Source: Knoellia locipacati
GTDB lineage: Bacteria; Actinomycetota; Actinomycetes; Actinomycetales; Dermatophilaceae
Reading direction: 5' to 3'
DNA length: 64,000 nucleotides
Assembly (NCBI RefSeq): GCF_007992835.1
Contig: NZ_BKBA01000003.1
Location: 868,001-932,000, forward strand
Shown here piece by piece: positions 42,331-50,738 of the stretch. The notes below the pieces were generated by a model that was not told the DNA's origin, ran no database searches, and saw only the letters and a program-made list of their open reading frames with translations. A program made the translations under genes and the position numbers. Position 1 is the first letter of the stretch; each line of letters starts with the position of its first letter.

Positions 42331-45189
42331 ATGATCACGATCGTGACGCTGCACTTCCTCGCGGCTGCCATCGCACCGGCACTCGTCCGGCGCCTCGAAC
42401 GACGCACCTTCCTCGTCCTCGCGCTCGTGCCGCTCGGGTCGTTCCTGTGGCTGCTCGGCCAGGCGGAGGCGGCCTTCGACGGCGACGTCCGCACCGAACG
42501 GGTCCAGTGGATCCCGACGATCGACCTCCAGATCGACCTCGCCCTCACGCCGCTCAACGCGGTCATGGCGCTCGTGGTCACCGGTGTCGGGGCGCTCGTG
42601 CTGTTCTACTGCCGCTGGTACTTCCGTGAGGGCGACCGCGAGATGTGGCGCTTCTCGTCGGTGCTCACGGCGTTCGCCGGGTCCATGCTCGGGCTCGTCG
42701 TCTCGGACAACCTCTACGTGCTCTTCGTGTTCTGGGAGCTCACGACGGTCCTGTCGTTCCTGCTCATCGGTCACAACCCCGAGCGCAAGGCCAACCGCCG
42801 GGCCGCGATGAACGCCCTCATCGTCACGACCTTCGGTGGCCTCGTCATGCTCCTCGGCCTGTTCGTGCTCGGGCACGAGGCCGGCACGGCGCGCATCTCC
42901 GAGATCCTCGCCTCACCGCCGCAGGGCACCGCGACGACGATCGCCGTCCTGCTCATCCTCGTCGGCGCGATCAGCAAGTCCGCGCTCGTGCCGTTCCACT
43001 TCTGGCTCCCCGGCGCCATGGCCGCGCCGACGCCGGTGAGCGCCTACCTGCATGCCGCCGCGATGGTCAAGGCCGGCGTCTTCCTCGTCGCGCTGCTCGC
43101 GCCGGCGTTCTCCGACATCCCCGGCTGGCGGCCGCTGCTGCTCGGCACCGGCATCGTCACCATGGTCATCGGCGGGCTGCGGGCGCTGCGTCAGCACGAC
43201 ATCAAGCTGCTCCTCGCCTACGGCACCGTGAGCCAGCTCGGCTTCCTCATCGCCGTCGTGGGCGCCGGGACGCAGGCGGCGATGTTCGCCGGGCTCGCGC
43301 TCGTCCTCGGCCACGCGCTGTTCAAGTCCACGCTCTTCCTCGTCGTCGGCGTCATCGACCGCAGCACCGGCACGCGCGACCTGCGCGAGCTCACCGGCCT
43401 GCACCGCAAGCTGCCGGTCGTCTTCGTCGCGACCCTCCTCGCCGCCGCCTCGATGGCCGGCCTGCCCCCGCTCCTGGGGTTCACCGCCAAGGAGGCCGCG
43501 CTCGCCGCGTTCCTCGACCTCGACGCCGACGCCGGCCTCGGGGTGTGGGGCACGGTCGCGCTTGTCGGGCTCGTGCTCGGCTCGACGCTCACCGTCGCCT
43601 ACACCGCCCGCTTCGTGTGGGGCGCGTTCGGCGTCCGCTCGGTCACGCCGCCCACGGTGACGCCGCAACGCCTCGGCTTCGTCGTGGCCCCGGCGCTCTT
43701 GGCCGGGCTCTCGCTCGTCGGCGGCTTCGCGGGGGGTTTCCTCACGCCACGACTCATGGCGTATGCCGGTGACGCACCTGCCGGGGCCCACGAGCCGCTG
43801 CTCACGCTGTGGCACGGCGTCACCCCGGCCCTGGGGCTCTCGGTCCTCGCCGTCACCGCCGGCCTGCTGCTCTGGGTGGCCCGTCGCGCCGTGGCCTCGG
43901 CCCAGCGCCGGTTCGTCGAGAGCATGCACGTCCCCGACGCCGAGCTGGTCTACCACGGCATCATCCGCGGCGTGGACCGCACGTCGATCGAGGTCACCGG
44001 TCGCACGCAGCGGGGTTCGCTCCCGGTCTACGTCGGCATCACCCTGCTCGTCCTCGTCACGATCCCCGGCATCGCGCTCGTGCGGACGTGGGACGGCGTG
44101 CGGCTGCGCGGCCCGGACAACCTGCTCCAAGTGGCGATCGTCGTGGTCGTCGTCCTCGCGGCGATCCTCACCGTCCGCTCGCGCCGCCGGCTGCGCGCCG
44201 TGCTGCTCCTCGGCGTCACCGGCTACGGCACGGCGCTGCTCTTCGTCGCCCACGGCGCCCCCGACCTCGCCCTGACCCAGGTGCTCGTCGAGACGTTCTC
44301 GGTCGTGACGTTCGTGCTCGTCATGCGCCGGCTCCCCCCGTTCTTCTCCGACCGGCCGTTCACCTCGGCCCGGCGGATCCGGGTGGCCGTGGGCTGCCTC
44401 GTCGGCCTCGCCGTCGGGGGCTACGCCCTCATGGCCGCCAACGCCCGCACGGCCCGCCCGGTGGGACTCGACTTCGCCGAGCCGGCATACGACTACGGCG
44501 GCGGCAACAACATCGTCAACGTCACCCTCGTGGACATCCGCGTCTGGGACACGTTCGGCGAGATCGCCGTCCTCGTCGTCGCGGCCACCGGCGTCGCCAG
44601 CCTGATCTTCCTGCTCACCGACCGCGCCACCTCGCACCGCGAGGCCCGTCGCGACAGGGCCTCCTCGGACGCCGGCTGGCTGCGCGGTGCCGGGCTCATC
44701 GCCGACCGCCGCCGCTCGGTCGTCTTCGAGATCGTCGCCCGCATCGTCTTCCCGGTGCTCATGACGTTCTCGATCTACCTCACCTTCGCCGGCCACAACC
44801 TGCCCGGTGGCGGCTTCGCCGGCGGGCTCATCGCCGGGCTGGCGCTCATGGTCCGCTACCTCGCCGGTGGCCGCGCCGAGCTCGACTCCGCCGCTCCCGT
44901 CGACGCCGGTGTCGTCCTGGGCTCGGGCCTCGTCATCGCCGCACTGTCCGGTGTCGTGCCGGCGCTGCTCGGCTACAACGCCTTCCAGAGCGGGATCTTC
45001 GACGTCCCCACGGGGCTGTTCGGCTACGAGGTCCACCTCGTGACGTCGCTCTTCTTCGACCTCGGCGTCTACCTCGTCGTCGTCGGGCTCTCGCTCGACG
45101 TCCTGCGCAGCCTGGGTGGCGGCATCGACAAGCAGGGCGAGGAGACGGGCGACGTCGAGACAGCGACCGGGGAGGTGTCCATCGCCTGA
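42331..45189 (+). CDS. mrpA: Mrp Na+/H+ antiporter subunits A and B fused (MrpAB)
   Basis: 952 residues. Residues 1-500 are an NADH dehydrogenase chain 5-like proton channel (LYVLFVFWELTTVLSFLLIG, SALVPFHFWLPGAMAAPTPV with the essential lysines/histidines, SAYLHAAAMVKAGVFLVALL). This is followed by the MrpA C-terminal helices and, from about residue 790, an MnhB domain (VFPVLMTFSIYLTFAGHNLP, GGGFAGGLIAGLALMVRYLA). The A-B fusion is common in Actinobacteria. The protein is the core of the hetero-oligomeric Mrp antiporter for pH and Na+ tolerance. ATG 42331 follows GGAGG; an upstream ATG at 42319 is less well placed. Confidence 0.92.
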   Translation: MITIVTLHFLAAAIAPALVRRLERRTFLVLALVPLGSFLWLLGQAEAAFDGDVRTERVQWIPTIDLQIDLALTPLNAVMALVVTGVGALVLFYCRWYFREGDREMWRFSSVLTAFAGSMLGLVVSDNLYVLFVFWELTTVLSFLLIGHNPERKANRRAAMNALIVTTFGGLVMLLGLFVLGHEAGTARISEILASPPQGTATTIAVLLILVGAISKSALVPFHFWLPGAMAAPTPVSAYLHAAAMVKAGVFLVALLAPAFSDIPGWRPLLLGTGIVTMVIGGLRALRQHDIKLLLAYGTVSQLGFLIAVVGAGTQAAMFAGLALVLGHALFKSTLFLVVGVIDRSTGTRDLRELTGLHRKLPVVFVATLLAAASMAGLPPLLGFTAKEAALAAFLDLDADAGLGVWGTVALVGLVLGSTLTVAYTARFVWGAFGVRSVTPPTVTPQRLGFVVAPALLAGLSLVGGFAGGFLTPRLMAYAGDAPAGAHEPLLTLWHGVTPALGLSVLAVTAGLLLWVARRAVASAQRRFVESMHVPDAELVYHGIIRGVDRTSIEVTGRTQRGSLPVYVGITLLVLVTIPGIALVRTWDGVRLRGPDNLLQVAIVVVVVLAAILTVRSRRRLRAVLLLGVTGYGTALLFVAHGAPDLALTQVLVETFSVVTFVLVMRRLPPFFSDRPFTSARRIRVAVGCLVGLAVGGYALMAANARTARPVGLDFAEPAYDYGGGNNIVNVTLVDIRVWDTFGEIAVLVVAATGVASLIFLLTDRATSHREARRDRASSDAGWLRGAGLIADRRRSVVFEIVARIVFPVLMTFSIYLTFAGHNLPGGGFAGGLIAGLALMVRYLAGGRAELDSAAPVDAGVVLGSGLVIAALSGVVPALLGYNAFQSGIFDVPTGLFGYEVHLVTSLFFDLGVYLVVVGLSLDVLRSLGGGIDKQGEETGDVETATGEVSIA

Positions 45190-45890
45190 TGGCCACCAAC
45201 TACGTCCTCATCATCGCCATCGTCGTGCTCGTGGCCTGCGGCACGACCCTCGTCCTCGAGCGCAGCCTCACCCGCATCCTCGTGGGGTTCGTCATGCTCG
45301 GCAACGGCGTCAACCTCACCTACCTCGTCGCCTCCGGCCCCTCCGGGGACGCCCCGATCATCGGCATGGGCAAGGGCGAGATGACCGACCCCCTGCCCCA
45401 GGCGATGGTGCTCACGGCCATCGTCATCACGCTCGGCGTCACCGCGTTCGGGCTGGCCCTGGCCTACCGCGCCTGGCAGCTCACCGGCCACGACGACGTG
45501 CAGGACGACCTCGAGGACGACCTCGTGCGCCGGCGGGCCGACCTCGACCACCCGTCCGCGTCGTTCGACGACATCGCCGCCGGCATCCCCGACGAGGAGG
45601 GCGAGGACCAGCCGTCCCCGCCCACCGGGGTCACCGACGAGGAGCTCGCCGCAGAGATCGAGGTGCAGGACGCGCACGAGGAGAGGGCGGCGACCCGGTC
45701 GCAGTGGGTGGACCCGCGCGACCGCGACACCACACGGCATACGCCCGCCGGGGACCCGACCCCCGCGGACGGTGAGCGGGGGGCCGACGGGCGCACCCCG
45801 GACGAGGAACGCGTGGACGCCGCCGAGTCCGACCCGACCGACCCCGACCTGCGCGAACCCGCGCCCCGAACCACGGAGGAGGAGCGATGA
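45189..45890 (+). CDS. mrpC: Mrp antiporter subunit C with acidic tail
   Basis: 233 residues. The first 105 are a NuoK-like MrpC (NYVLIIAIVVLVACGTTLVL, RILVGFVMLGNGVNLTYLV, DPLPQAMVLTAIVITLGVTA, FGLALAYRAW). Typical MrpC ends here. A 125-residue hydrophilic, mostly acidic and disordered tail follows (DDVQDDLEDDLVRRRADLDH, then PDEEGEDQPSPP), likely cytoplasmic. The ATG at 45189 overlaps the mrpA stop (TGATG). The tail also contains a CGGCATAC word read as Arg-His-Thr. Confidence 0.9.
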   Translation: MATNYVLIIAIVVLVACGTTLVLERSLTRILVGFVMLGNGVNLTYLVASGPSGDAPIIGMGKGEMTDPLPQAMVLTAIVITLGVTAFGLALAYRAWQLTGHDDVQDDLEDDLVRRRADLDHPSASFDDIAAGIPDEEGEDQPSPPTGVTDEELAAEIEVQDAHEERAATRSQWVDPRDRDTTRHTPAGDPTPADGERGADGRTPDEERVDAAESDPTDPDLREPAPRTTEEER

Positions 45891-47491
45891 CCCAGATCGT
45901 CGTCCTCCCGGTCCTGCTGCCGCTGCTCGGCGCCGGGCTCTGCCTCGTCTTCGGCCGGTCGGCCCGCGCCCAGCGGCTCATCTCCGTCGTCGTGCTCACG
46001 ACCGTCGTCGTCACCGCGACGACCCTGCTCGTGCGCGCCGACCGCTACGGCCCGCAGTCGGTGCAGATCGGCGGGTGGGGCCCCGACATCGGCATCTCGC
46101 TCATCGCCGACCGCCTCTCGGCGCTCATGCTGCTCGTGTCGACGTTCGTCACGCTGTGCGTCCTGCTGTACTCGTTCGGCCAGGGCATCGTCGAGTACGG
46201 CCGCGAGACACCGCTGTCCGTCTTCCACCCGACGTTCCTCGTGCTCAGCGCCGGGGTGTCCAACGCCTTCCTCTCGGCAGACCTGTTCAACCTCTTCGTC
46301 GGGTTCGAGGTGCTCCTCGCGGCAAGCTTCGTGCTCATCACCCTCGGCGGCACCGAGGCCCGGATCCGCGCCGGCACGATCTACGTCATCGTCAGCCTCG
46401 TCTCGTCGGCGGTCTTCCTCGTCGCCATCTCGTGCGTGTACGCCGCGACCGGCACCGTGAACTTCGCCGAGCTCGCCGGGCGGATCGCCGAGCTGCCGCC
46501 CGGCGTGGCCCAGATGCTCCAGCTGCTGCTGCTCACGACCTTCTGCATCAAGGCGGCGGTCTTCCCGCTGTCGGCCTGGCTGCCGGACTCCTACCCGACG
46601 GCGCCCGCGCCGGTGACGGCCGTGTTCGCCGGCTTGCTCACCAAGGTCGGGATCTATGCCATCGTCCGCACCCAGACGCTGCTCTTCCCCGGCGACGGGC
46701 TGCGCAGCCTCCTGCTGTGGGCCTCGATCCTCACGATGGTCATCGGGATCCTCGGCGCCGTCGCGCAGTCGGACATCAAACGAATCCTGTCCTTCACCCT
46801 CGTGAGCCACATCGGCTACATGCTCTTCGGCATCGCGTTCGCGAGCCAGCTCGGGCTCTCCGGGGCGATCTTCTACATCGCGCACCACATCACCGTGCAG
46901 ACCGTGCTCTTCCTCGTCGCCGGGCTCATCGAGTACCGCAGCGGCACGACGAACCTCAGCCGCCTCGGTGGTCTGGCGCGTTCGGCACCCGTGCTCTCGG
47001 TGGTCTTCTTCATCCCAGCGATGAACCTCGCCGGCATCCCCCCGTTCTCCGGCTTCCTCGGCAAGGTGGCACTCGGCCAGGCCGGCATCGCCGACGGCGA
47101 CTGGCTCGCGATCACCACCGTGGCCGCGTCGATCCTCACGAGCCTGCTCACCCTCTACGCCATCGCCAAGGTCTGGAACCGCGCGTTCTGGCAGCCCGCC
47201 CCGGACGCCGACCAGGAGCACGACGACGAGGACGACTGGTCCCACGGCCCGCTCCACGGCGGTGGCGCGGTGGCCAACTCGGGCGGCACGCTCATGACGA
47301 CGATGTGGCAGAAGGTCGCGACGAAGCAGCGGCTGCCGCTGGCCATGGGACTGCCGACGGCGCTGCTCGTGATCTTCAGCGTCGGGCTCACCGTGCTCGC
47401 CGGGCCGTTGTTCGGCATCACCGACCGGGCCGCCGCCGAGCTGCTCGAGCGCACGCCCTACATCACCGCCGTCCTCGGGGGGTCGCCGTGA
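45887..47491 (+). CDS. mrpD: Mrp antiporter subunit D (NuoN/M-like)
   Basis: 534 residues with 13-14 predicted helices. The proton-channel family segments include ADLFNLFVGFEVLLAASFVL, LTTFCIKAAVFPLSAWLPDS, YPTAPAPVTAVFAGLLTKVG and AQSDIKRILSFTLVSHIGYM, with the lysines used for proton transfer in NuoL/M/N homologues. A histidine/acidic loop (DQEHDDEDDWSHG) lies near residue 445. The ATG at 45887 overlaps the mrpC stop. It forms the antiporter with MrpA. Confidence 0.93.
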   Translation: MTQIVVLPVLLPLLGAGLCLVFGRSARAQRLISVVVLTTVVVTATTLLVRADRYGPQSVQIGGWGPDIGISLIADRLSALMLLVSTFVTLCVLLYSFGQGIVEYGRETPLSVFHPTFLVLSAGVSNAFLSADLFNLFVGFEVLLAASFVLITLGGTEARIRAGTIYVIVSLVSSAVFLVAISCVYAATGTVNFAELAGRIAELPPGVAQMLQLLLLTTFCIKAAVFPLSAWLPDSYPTAPAPVTAVFAGLLTKVGIYAIVRTQTLLFPGDGLRSLLLWASILTMVIGILGAVAQSDIKRILSFTLVSHIGYMLFGIAFASQLGLSGAIFYIAHHITVQTVLFLVAGLIEYRSGTTNLSRLGGLARSAPVLSVVFFIPAMNLAGIPPFSGFLGKVALGQAGIADGDWLAITTVAASILTSLLTLYAIAKVWNRAFWQPAPDADQEHDDEDDWSHGPLHGGGAVANSGGTLMTTMWQKVATKQRLPLAMGLPTALLVIFSVGLTVLAGPLFGITDRAAAELLERTPYITAVLGGSP

Positions 47492-48015
47492 GCGGGCCGG
47501 TGCCGATGGTCGTGGGGCTCACCATCATCTGGGTGCTGCTGTGGGGGTCGGTCTCCCCGACCATCGTCGTGGGCGGCGTCCTCGCGGCGGTCCTCGTCGT
47601 CACCGTCTTCCCGTTCCCGACGGCGCCATGGACGTTCGTCATCCGTCCGTGGCCGACGCTCGTGCTCGCGGCCCGCTTCTTCTGGGACCTCGCGCGCGCC
47701 AGCGTCGAGGTGTCGTGGTTCGCGCTGCGCCCAGCCGGTCCGCCGCCGAGCGCCATCCTGCGGGTCGGGCTGCGGACGCGGTCCGAGCTCGTCATGACGA
47801 TCACCTCCGAGCTCGTCTGCCTCGTCCCCGGGTCCCTGCTCGTCGAGCTCGAGCCCGAGGAGGGTGCGATCTACCTGCACGTCATGGACGCCCACACCCC
47901 CGAGCGGGTCGCCGCCTTCCACCAGTCGGTCCTCGACCAGGAGGAGCGGGTCGTCAAGGCGTTCGCCCCCCGCGAGGAGCGCGACGCCGTGTGCAGCCAG
48001 GAGGTGGCGCCATGA
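47488..48015 (+). CDS. mrpE: Mrp antiporter subunit E
   Basis: 175 residues. MnhE family: an N-terminal helix (VVGLTIIWVLLWGSVSPTIV), a second helix, then WPTLVLAARFFWDLARASVE and the conserved LVMTITSELVCLVPGSLLVE, EEGAIYLHVMDAHTPE and a charged C terminus. GTG start overlapping the mrpD stop as GTGA. It is a small accessory subunit of the complex. Confidence 0.9.
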   Translation: MSGPVPMVVGLTIIWVLLWGSVSPTIVVGGVLAAVLVVTVFPFPTAPWTFVIRPWPTLVLAARFFWDLARASVEVSWFALRPAGPPPSAILRVGLRTRSELVMTITSELVCLVPGSLLVELEPEEGAIYLHVMDAHTPERVAAFHQSVLDQEERVVKAFAPREERDAVCSQEVAP

Positions 48016-48305
48016 CCGCCGTCGGCATCGTCTGCGCGGTGCTCCTCGCCGTGAGCGGCGTGCTCTGCCTCATCCGAGTCGTCCGCGGACCGTCGATGCT
48101 CGACCGCACCGTCGCCACCGACGTGTTCGTCGCCTCGATCGTCGGGGCGGTCGGGGTCCACGCCGCCGTCGGTCGCTACTCGAGCACGGTCTCGGTGCTG
48201 CTCGCGCTCTCGCTCGTCGGCTTCCTCGGCTCGGTGAGCATCGCCCGGTTCGCCGCCCGTGACGGCGACGGCGGCCCGCACCTCGAGGAGGGTGAGCACC
48301 AGTGA
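48012..48305 (+). CDS. mrpF: Mrp antiporter subunit F
   Basis: 97 residues with three helices. The MnhF motif VVRGPSMLDRTVATDVFVAS is present, followed by a helix ending in SLVGFLGSVSIARFAARD and a short charged tail. ATGA overlap with mrpE. It completes, with MrpG, the small-subunit set of the complex. Confidence 0.9.
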   Translation: MTAVGIVCAVLLAVSGVLCLIRVVRGPSMLDRTVATDVFVASIVGAVGVHAAVGRYSSTVSVLLALSLVGFLGSVSIARFAARDGDGGPHLEEGEHQ

Positions 48306-48646
48306 TCGACATCCTCGCCGGCACCTGCCTCATCCTCGGCTCGCTGCTCGCCCTCGTCGCCGGGATCGGCCTCGTCCGCTTCCCCGACGTCCTCACCCGC
48401 ATGCACGCCGCGACCAAGCCGCAGACCCTCGGGATCCTGCTCGTGCTGCTCGGCCTGGCCCTGCGCGTCGAGGACCGCAGCACCCTGACGGTCATCGGTG
48501 TCGCCGCGGTCTTCCAGCTCGTCACCGCCCCCGTCTCGGCCCACATGCTCGGGCGCGCGGCGCTGCGGGCCGGCCACATCGACCGCACCCGGCTCACCCG
48601 CGACGACCTGTCCGACGAGTCCGGCGAGCCCGGCGAGCCCGCATGA
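48302..48646 (+). CDS. mrpG: Mrp antiporter subunit G
   Basis: 114 residues with three helices and the MnhG motif GIGLVRFPDVLTRMHAATKP, then QTLGILLVLLGLALRVEDRS and VFQLVTAPVSAHMLGRAAL. GTG start overlapping the mrpF stop (GTGA). It is the last Mrp subunit. The following DUF427 gene overlaps its stop by ATGA and so is co-translated. Confidence 0.9.
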   Translation: MIDILAGTCLILGSLLALVAGIGLVRFPDVLTRMHAATKPQTLGILLVLLGLALRVEDRSTLTVIGVAAVFQLVTAPVSAHMLGRAALRAGHIDRTRLTRDDLSDESGEPGEPA

Positions 48647-49140
48647 CCGTCGCGCGCGAGGTCCCCGGGCCCGGGCAGGAGTCGGTGTGGGACTACCCGC
48701 GACCGCCCCGGGTCGAGGTGAGCGACGAGGTCGTGCAGATCCGCTTCGGCGGTGGTGTCGTCGCCCGCTCGACCCGCTCGCTGCGGGTGCTGGAGACGAG
48801 CCACCCGCCGACCTACTACGTGCCCGAGGCGGACTTCGCGCCCGGCACGTTGCGTCCGGCGCAGGGGTCGACGCGGTGCGAGTTCAAGGGCGACGCCGCG
48901 TACTTCGACGTCGTCGGTGCCGACGGGTCGGTGGCCCGGTCGGCGGCGTGGACCTACCCGTCGCCCATGCCGGGGTTCGAGGCACTCGTCGGCCACGTCG
49001 CGGTCATGCCTGGCGCGATGGACGAGTGCCGCGTCGACGACGAGGTCGTCACTCCGCAGCAGGGTGGGTTCTACGGCGGGTGGATCACGAGCCGGGTCGT
49101 CGGGCCGTTCAAGGGAGCACCCGGCACCTGGGGCTGGTGA
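48643..49140 (+). CDS. DUF427 family protein
   Basis: 165 residues. The DUF427 pattern is visible: VWDYPRPPRVEVSDEVVQIR, VARSTRSLRVLETSHPPTYY, VPEADF, STRCEFKGDAAYFDV, AAWTYPSPMPGFEALVGHVA. The family is a small beta-rich fold of unknown function, common in Actinobacteria. The start ATG overlaps mrpG, so the protein is made with the antiporter although no functional link is known. Its C terminus (GGFYGGWITSRVVGPFKGAP) is the typical end. Confidence 0.85.
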   Translation: MTVAREVPGPGQESVWDYPRPPRVEVSDEVVQIRFGGGVVARSTRSLRVLETSHPPTYYVPEADFAPGTLRPAQGSTRCEFKGDAAYFDVVGADGSVARSAAWTYPSPMPGFEALVGHVAVMPGAMDECRVDDEVVTPQQGGFYGGWITSRVVGPFKGAPGTWGW

Positions 49141-49159
49141 CCCCCACTCACCTGCGACT

Positions 49160-49225
49160 TATTGCCCCATTGGGCCCGTTCCAGCGAAGGTGCCGGACGA
49201 GCGAAGATGGCCCAATGGGGCAATA
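49160..49225. terminator. 17-bp-arm palindrome between convergent genes
   Basis: TATTGCCCCATTGGGCC (49160-49176) and its exact complement (49209-49225) around a 32-bp spacer that itself contains the direct repeat AGCGAAG twice. It lies between the 3' ends of the DUF427 gene and iolA, and is AT-richer than the surroundings. It is likely a bidirectional terminator, though the long spacer is unusual, and an inserted element or regulator site is possible. Confidence 0.7.
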
Positions 49226-49235
49226 GGTCGAACGG

Positions 49236-50738
49236 TCAGGTGTTCTGGGGGAATCCCAGGTTGAGCCCGCCGTGGCTCGGGTCGAGCCAGCGCGAGGTGA
49301 CGACCTTGCCGCGGGTGAAGAAGTTCACGCCCTCCATCCCGTGCGCGTGGCTGTCGCCGAAGAGCGAGTTCTTCCAGCCGCCGAACGAGTAGTAGGCCAT
49401 CGGCACGGGGATCGGCACGTTGATGCCGACCATCCCGACCTCGACCTCGTTCTGGAAGCGCCGGGCGGCGCCCCCGTCGTTCGTGAAGATCGCGGTGCCG
49501 TTGCCGTACGGGTTGGAGTTGATGAGCTCGAGGCCCTCGTCGTAGGACTGCACCCGCAGCACCGACAGCACCGGCCCGAAGATCTCGTCCTGGTAGACCG
49601 ACATCTCCGGCGACACCTTGTCGAAGAGCGTCGGCGCGAGGAAGAACCCGTCGCCGTCGGCGTCGAAGTCGGCCTCGCGACCGTCGACGACGAGCTCCGC
49701 CCCCGCCTCGACGCCGGCGTCGAGGTAGGACGCCACCTTGTCGCGGTGCTGCTGGGTCACGAGCGGGCCCATGTCGGTGCCGCGGGTGCCGTCGCCGGTC
49801 ACGAGCTTGCCGACGCGGTCCTTGATCTTCTCGATGAGGTCGTCGGCGATCGGCTCGACGGCGAGCAGGGCGGAGATGGCCATGCAGCGCTCCCCGGCCG
49901 AGCCGAACCCGGCGTTGACCGCCGCGTCGGCGGCGAGGTCGAGGTCGGCGTCGGGCAGCACGAGCATGTGGTTCTTGGCGCCACCCAGGGCCTGGACCCG
50001 CTTGCCGTTCGCGGTGCCCGTCTCGTAGACGTAGCGCGCGATGGGCGTCGACCCGACGAAGGACACGGCCTTGACGTCGGGGTGGGTGAGCAGCGCGTCG
50101 ACCGCCTCCTTGTCGCCGTGGACGACGTTCATGACGCCGTCGGGCAGCCCGGCCTCGCGCCACAGGTCGGCGATGGCGACCGTGGCCGACGGGTCCTTCT
50201 CGCTGGGCTTGAGCACGACCGTGTTGCCGCACGCGATCGCCACCGGGACGAACCACAGCGGCACCATGGCGGGGAAGTTGAACGGCGAGATCACCGCGAC
50301 GACACCGAGCGACTGCCGGATCGAGTAGACGTCGACCTTGGTCGACGCGTTCTCCGTGAACCCGCCCTTGAGCAGGTGCGGGATGCCGCAGGCGAACTCG
50401 ACGACCTCGAGCCCACGCGTCACCTCGCCGAGCGCGTCCGAGAGCACCTTGCCGTGCTCGGCGGTGATGAGGGCGGCGATGTCCTCCTTGCGCTCGTTGA
50501 GCAGCTCGCGGAACCGGAAGAGCACCTGGGTGCGCTTCGACAGCGACGAGCTGCCCCAACCCGAGGCCCAGGCCTCCTTGGCGGTCGCGACGACCTGACC
50601 GACCTCGTCGGCGGTCGCGAGGTCGAGCGCCCCGGTCTCCTGACCCGTCGCCGGGTTGAACACCGGGCTGGTGCGGCCGACCGGGCCGTCCCAGGTGCGA
50701 CCGGCGACGTGGTGGGTGATGCGGGTGGGAGTGCTCAT
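49236..50738 (-). CDS. iolA: Methylmalonate-semialdehyde dehydrogenase, CoA-acylating (IolA)
   Basis: 500 residues, aldehyde dehydrogenase superfamily. NAD-site segment VISPFNFPAMVPLWFVPVAI, VSFVGSTPIARYVYETG, and the catalytic cysteine in NAGFGSAGERCMAISALLAV. The CoA-dependent subgroup is indicated by GGAKNHMLVLPDADLDLAAD and GMVGINVPIPVPMAYYSFGG near the C terminus. In this inositol operon it would convert malonate semialdehyde to acetyl-CoA and CO2, the last step. ATG at 50738, overlapping the iolG1 stop. It is the operon's last gene. Confidence 0.93.
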   Translation of the reverse strand: MSTPTRITHHVAGRTWDGPVGRTSPVFNPATGQETGALDLATADEVGQVVATAKEAWASGWGSSSLSKRTQVLFRFRELLNERKEDIAALITAEHGKVLSDALGEVTRGLEVVEFACGIPHLLKGGFTENASTKVDVYSIRQSLGVVAVISPFNFPAMVPLWFVPVAIACGNTVVLKPSEKDPSATVAIADLWREAGLPDGVMNVVHGDKEAVDALLTHPDVKAVSFVGSTPIARYVYETGTANGKRVQALGGAKNHMLVLPDADLDLAADAAVNAGFGSAGERCMAISALLAVEPIADDLIEKIKDRVGKLVTGDGTRGTDMGPLVTQQHRDKVASYLDAGVEAGAELVVDGREADFDADGDGFFLAPTLFDKVSPEMSVYQDEIFGPVLSVLRVQSYDEGLELINSNPYGNGTAIFTNDGGAARRFQNEVEVGMVGINVPIPVPMAYYSFGGWKNSLFGDSHAHGMEGVNFFTRGKVVTSRWLDPSHGGLNLGFPQNT

